A DNA stretch of 64,000 nucleotides from Oopsacas minuta (Eukaryota; Porifera; Hexactinellida; Lyssacinosida; Leucopsacidae), in the NCBI GenBank assembly GCA_024704765.1, contig JAKMXF010000330.1:62001-126000 (forward strand). Direction: 5' to 3'. The notes beneath the pieces are model-generated. The model did not search any database. It was not told where the DNA came from and was given only the letters and a program-made list of their open reading frames with translations. The translations under genes and the position numbers were made by a program. Position 1 is the stretch's first letter. The number at the start of each line of letters is the position of its first letter. Below are positions 63,125-64,000 of the stretch, one piece after another.

Positions 63125-64000
63125 TCAATCAGGGTTAACAGTTTGTAGCATAGTCTTGTGCATCTCAGCGATACTCTTCATGATTTTGGAGCGATGACCA
63201 GCAGGAATAATTCCAAGATTAGCCAGGTCCTCATAAGTGAGAGAGTATAACTGAGCAAGATAGCAGTATCCGCCTTCTTGGAAATGTCTAATATAACGAG
63301 AGAAGCCGATAGAATCTAACCAGTCTTCTAGAGAACATGTTTTCGCATGAAAAACTGAGGCTCTATTCTTTCGCTTTTGTCCAAAATTATTATCAATTAA
63401 ACTATAGAGTTTGTACTGAATTTCAGTGAAGGTTGGTCTCAAATTAGCATCTGATTTCCAGCAGGACATCATCAAACTATAGAGGGGGTCGGGACAGAAG
63501 TCTGGTTTCTCAAGTCGGTAGCCAGCTTGTACCTCTCCCAATACGTCATAATTCTCAATACCTGCGTAAGGAATTCTACCGAAACTTGTTACCTCCCACA
63601 TGAGGATACCAAAACTCCACATATCACTAGATTCATTAAATTTACGATAGGCGATTGCTTCAGGTGCTGTCCACCGTACTGGAATCTTACCTCCAGATTT
63701 AACATTATAGAAATTCTCCTCAGTTTCACGAGATAGACCGAAATCTGATATCTTAGGAGTCCAATCACTATCTATTAGCACATTACGTGCAGCTAGATCT
63801 CTATGGACAAATCCTATTTTAGTAAAGTATTCCATGCCACAAGCAACGCCAATACAGATTCTGACCTGCTGGATAGCTGTCATGGATAACTCTTTCTTCA
63901 TAACGAAATCATCTAAAGAGCCATTCTCAATGTAAGGAGTGACAATGACAATAGGTTTAGCTAGGGTAACACCGTATAGGAATATAACATTAGGATGCTT
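63125..64000 (-). CDS. Second Eph-type receptor tyrosine kinase, partial (C-terminal part)
   Basis: The frame runs off the right edge of the window, so only the C-terminal 291 residues are present. They start in the kinase N-lobe (K-H-P-N-V-I-F-L-Y-G-V, then V-T-P-Y-I-E-N-G-S-L). H-R-D-L-A-A-R-N, D-F-G and a normal A-P-E are all present. D-M-W-S-F-G-I-L-M-W-E and the SAM domain follow (S-L-E-D-W-L-D-S-I-G-F to H-R-S-K-I-M-K-S-I). It lies on the same strand as, and next to, the complete Eph gene and shares its kinase-SAM order, so the pair probably arose by tandem duplication. It is not a close copy: many kinase positions differ. Confidence 0.92.
   Translation of the reverse strand, partial: KHPNVIFLYGVTLAKPIVIVTPYIENGSLDDFVMKKELSMTAIQQVRICIGVACGMEYFTKIGFVHRDLAARNVLIDSDWTPKISDFGLSRETEENFYNVKSGGKIPVRWTAPEAIAYRKFNESSDMWSFGILMWEVTSFGRIPYAGIENYDVLGEVQAGYRLEKPDFCPDPLYSLMMSCWKSDANLRPTFTEIQYKLYSLIDNNFGQKRKNRASVFHAKTCSLEDWLDSIGFSRYIRHFQEGGYCYLAQLYSLTYEDLANLGIIPAGHRSKIMKSIAEMHKTMLQTVNPD

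Overview
The window is eukaryotic, AT-rich nuclear DNA from an animal. The animal diagnosis rests on gene content: two neighbouring Eph-type receptor tyrosine kinases, an integrin beta chain, a TRIM-NHL protein, a TMC channel, anillin and a GNPTG subunit. Tandem Eph receptors, a divergent integrin tail and very compact genes suggest an early-branching animal, most likely a sponge. That placement is an inference and is not proven by the sequence. IFT46 shows that the animal makes cilia or flagella.

Layout. Twenty of the 22 intact genes lie on the minus strand; only fumarase (11851-13257) and RCE1 (33391-34248) are on plus. From left to right: TRIM-NHL; IFT46, RSL24D1 and EXOSC2 (packed within 3 kb); a six-finger C2H2 protein; GNPTG; a 3-kb repeat-rich gap; fumarase; a HELZ/MOV10-type helicase; METTL2; integrin beta; a 4-kb gap of repeats and one pseudogene; an unrecognised single-pass membrane protein rich in tyrosine motifs (5 exons); RCE1; PPIL4; SHQ1; anillin; NUP133; RNF121 (6 exons); TMC; GET3 (3 exons); a second repeat-rich gap; a TPRG1-like protein (2 exons); a complete Eph receptor; and a second Eph receptor cut by the window edge.

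Gene structure. Most genes are single uninterrupted reading frames, including very long ones (NUP133 1144 aa, HELZ-type 1300 aa, Eph about 1010 aa, anillin 923 aa, TMC 836 aa). Where introns exist, many are 60-170 bp with GT..AG ends. Six split genes were rebuilt by hand from splice sites and reading phase (integrin beta, the membrane adaptor-like gene, PPIL4, RNF121, GET3, TPRG1-like); every junction closes in frame. Several listed starts correct reading frames whose upstream end is not an ATG.

The genes do not form one pathway. They are mostly housekeeping: RNA and ribosome assembly (RSL24D1, EXOSC2, SHQ1, PPIL4, METTL2), the nuclear pore (NUP133), ER and membrane-protein handling (GET3, RNF121, RCE1, GNPTG) and metabolism (fumarase). 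Signalling and adhesion genes are scattered among them.

Non-coding DNA is dominated by short non-autonomous elements with terminal inverted repeats: a palindromic family with four copies, TA-flanked Tigger/pogo-like elements, several long-TIR foldbacks, and dispersed repeats shared between distant gaps. No tRNA, rRNA or CRISPR array was found. No wholly new multi-gene system was found; the least explained gene is the 679-aa tyrosine-rich membrane protein at 27090-31609.
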